From NCBI GenBank assembly GCA_016712105.1, contig JADJRU010000034.1, positions 1 through 7,565 on the forward strand: a stretch of 7,565 bases of DNA, in the 5' to 3' direction. Below are positions 7,080 through 7,565 of this stretch, in pieces. Position 1 is the stretch's first letter. Each line of letters starts with the position of its first letter. The notes beneath the pieces were generated by a model. That model did no database searches. It was not told the DNA's origin and saw only the letters and a list, made by a program, of their open reading frames with translations. The position numbers were made by a program, and so were the translations under genes. Source of the stretch: Ahniella sp. Its GTDB lineage: Bacteria; Pseudomonadota; Gammaproteobacteria; Xanthomonadales; Ahniellaceae.

Positions 7080-7565
7080 GCACCCTGACTGGCGCGGTGG
7101 TGCGCGCGCTGTCTTTGACACGATCTGCGATCTCCGGCCTAACAACGCCAGGAGGTCATTGACGCCAGTGGTCCCTTGCCGCAAGGTTTTGACCTTCTGC
7201 AATCGATGCTTGATGCAGACGCGCACGGTCCGACATTGGCGAGAACGTTCATGCTCACGTGCCGCAGGTCGTCGAGTGCGCTTTGCTCAGGATTCTCGCA
7301 TCGGCAGTCTGGTGGGTGCCTGGCGCATCGAGGCGCTGATTGGTGTCGGCGGCATGGGCAGGGTCTACCTCGCGCATCGCGAAGATGGCTGCCATGACGG
7401 CCTGGCAGCGATCAAGTTTGTCGCCGAAGCGGCCAATCCAGGTTTCTTCGCCCATGAACGCCATGTCCTTGCACGGCTCACACATCCGGGCATTGTTGTT
7501 TCGATGCAGTACAGAAGACGCCCACCGCCAGCCTTACCTGGTGATGGAATACATCGCCGGCAGCA
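7072..7565 (+). CDS. Hanks-type serine/threonine protein kinase, 3' partial and frameshifted
   Basis: GTG 7072 begins VREHPDW, the kind of N-terminus that precedes the kinase domain in sigma-linked kinases, and overlaps the sigma stop by 8 bp, implying translational coupling. GTG 7076 has better spacing from AGGA (7066-7069) but leads into a short dead frame. The lead continues RAVFDTICDLRP, shifts at about 7140 to QEVIDASGPLPQGFDLLQSM, and shifts back at about 7255. The kinase N-lobe follows: glycine loop GVGGMGRVY (7342-7368), ATP-anchoring Lys in AAIKF (codon 7414-7416), the helix-C Glu in HERHVLARL (codon 7456-7458) and LTHPGIV. After a shift near 7497 the hinge reads QPYLVMEYI at the window edge. 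The catalytic HRD and DFG motifs, and any membrane segment or sensor domain, lie beyond 7565. Likely substrate, by context, is the sigma factor. Confidence 0.88.
   Translation, partial: MREHPDWRGGARAVFDTICDLRPNNARRSLTPVVPCRKVLTFCNRCLMQTRTVRHWRERSCSRAAGRRVRFAQDSRIGSLVGAWRIEALIGVGGMGRVYLAHREDGCHDGLAAIKFVAEAANPGFFAHERHVLARLTHPGIVVSMQYRRRPPPALPGDGIHRRQ

Noticed and set aside
1..7565. Mobile elements, CRISPR arrays, tRNA or rRNA genes
   Set aside because: No transposase or integrase motifs, no regular direct DNA repeats and no tRNA-like TTC-loop sequence were found on reading both strands.

Overview
The window is a GC-rich (about 60%) bacterial segment. It is most likely from a gammaproteobacterium of the Xanthomonadales/Lysobacterales type, or an uncultured relative. 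This is inferred from an ECF sigma factor of the TIGR02999 type overlapping a Hanks-type protein kinase gene, a delta-60-repeat secreted protein ending in DGFED, and the DUF4424/DUF1697/DJ-1 gene mix. No rRNA, tRNA, CRISPR array, integrase or transposase was seen.

Layout. Positions 1-674 (+) hold the 3' part of a DJ-1/PfpI-family gene, and 956-1495 (+) an intact DUF1697 gene. Three minus-strand genes for exported proteins follow, transcribed from high to low coordinate: an unknown secreted protein (4136 to 3588), a DUF4424 protein (3456 to 2406) and a lipoprotein (2306 to 1508). The lipoprotein converges on DUF1697 with 12 bp between the stops. The block 4137-4992 is ambiguous: a small plus-strand membrane or lipoprotein gene near 4306-4565 is the best guess, but an antisense reading is almost as open. 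A delta-60 beta-propeller protein occupies 6417 to 4993 (-). Divergent from it, after a 118-bp regulatory gap, are the sigma factor (6536-7079, +) and the start of a serine/threonine kinase (7072 to the window end, +).

Sequence quality dominates the reading. The first two genes are uninterrupted. From about 1.7 kb onward every recognisable gene is broken by single-base shifts, and the family motifs continue in the next frame. The pattern (short runs, compensating pairs, conserved residues on both sides) fits uncorrected long-read or low-coverage assembly errors better than real decay, but that cannot be proved here. I therefore give gene spans across the frameshifts rather than the short intact fragments.

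Functionally the most interesting unit is the sigma-kinase pair. At the place where ordinary ECF sigma factors carry an acidic DAED motif for RNA polymerase binding, this one reads NATA, and a kinase is encoded immediately downstream. That matches the known scheme of sigma activation by threonine phosphorylation. The divergent delta-60 gene and a 15-bp palindrome inside the candidate sigma promoter make a local regulatory circuit plausible but untested.
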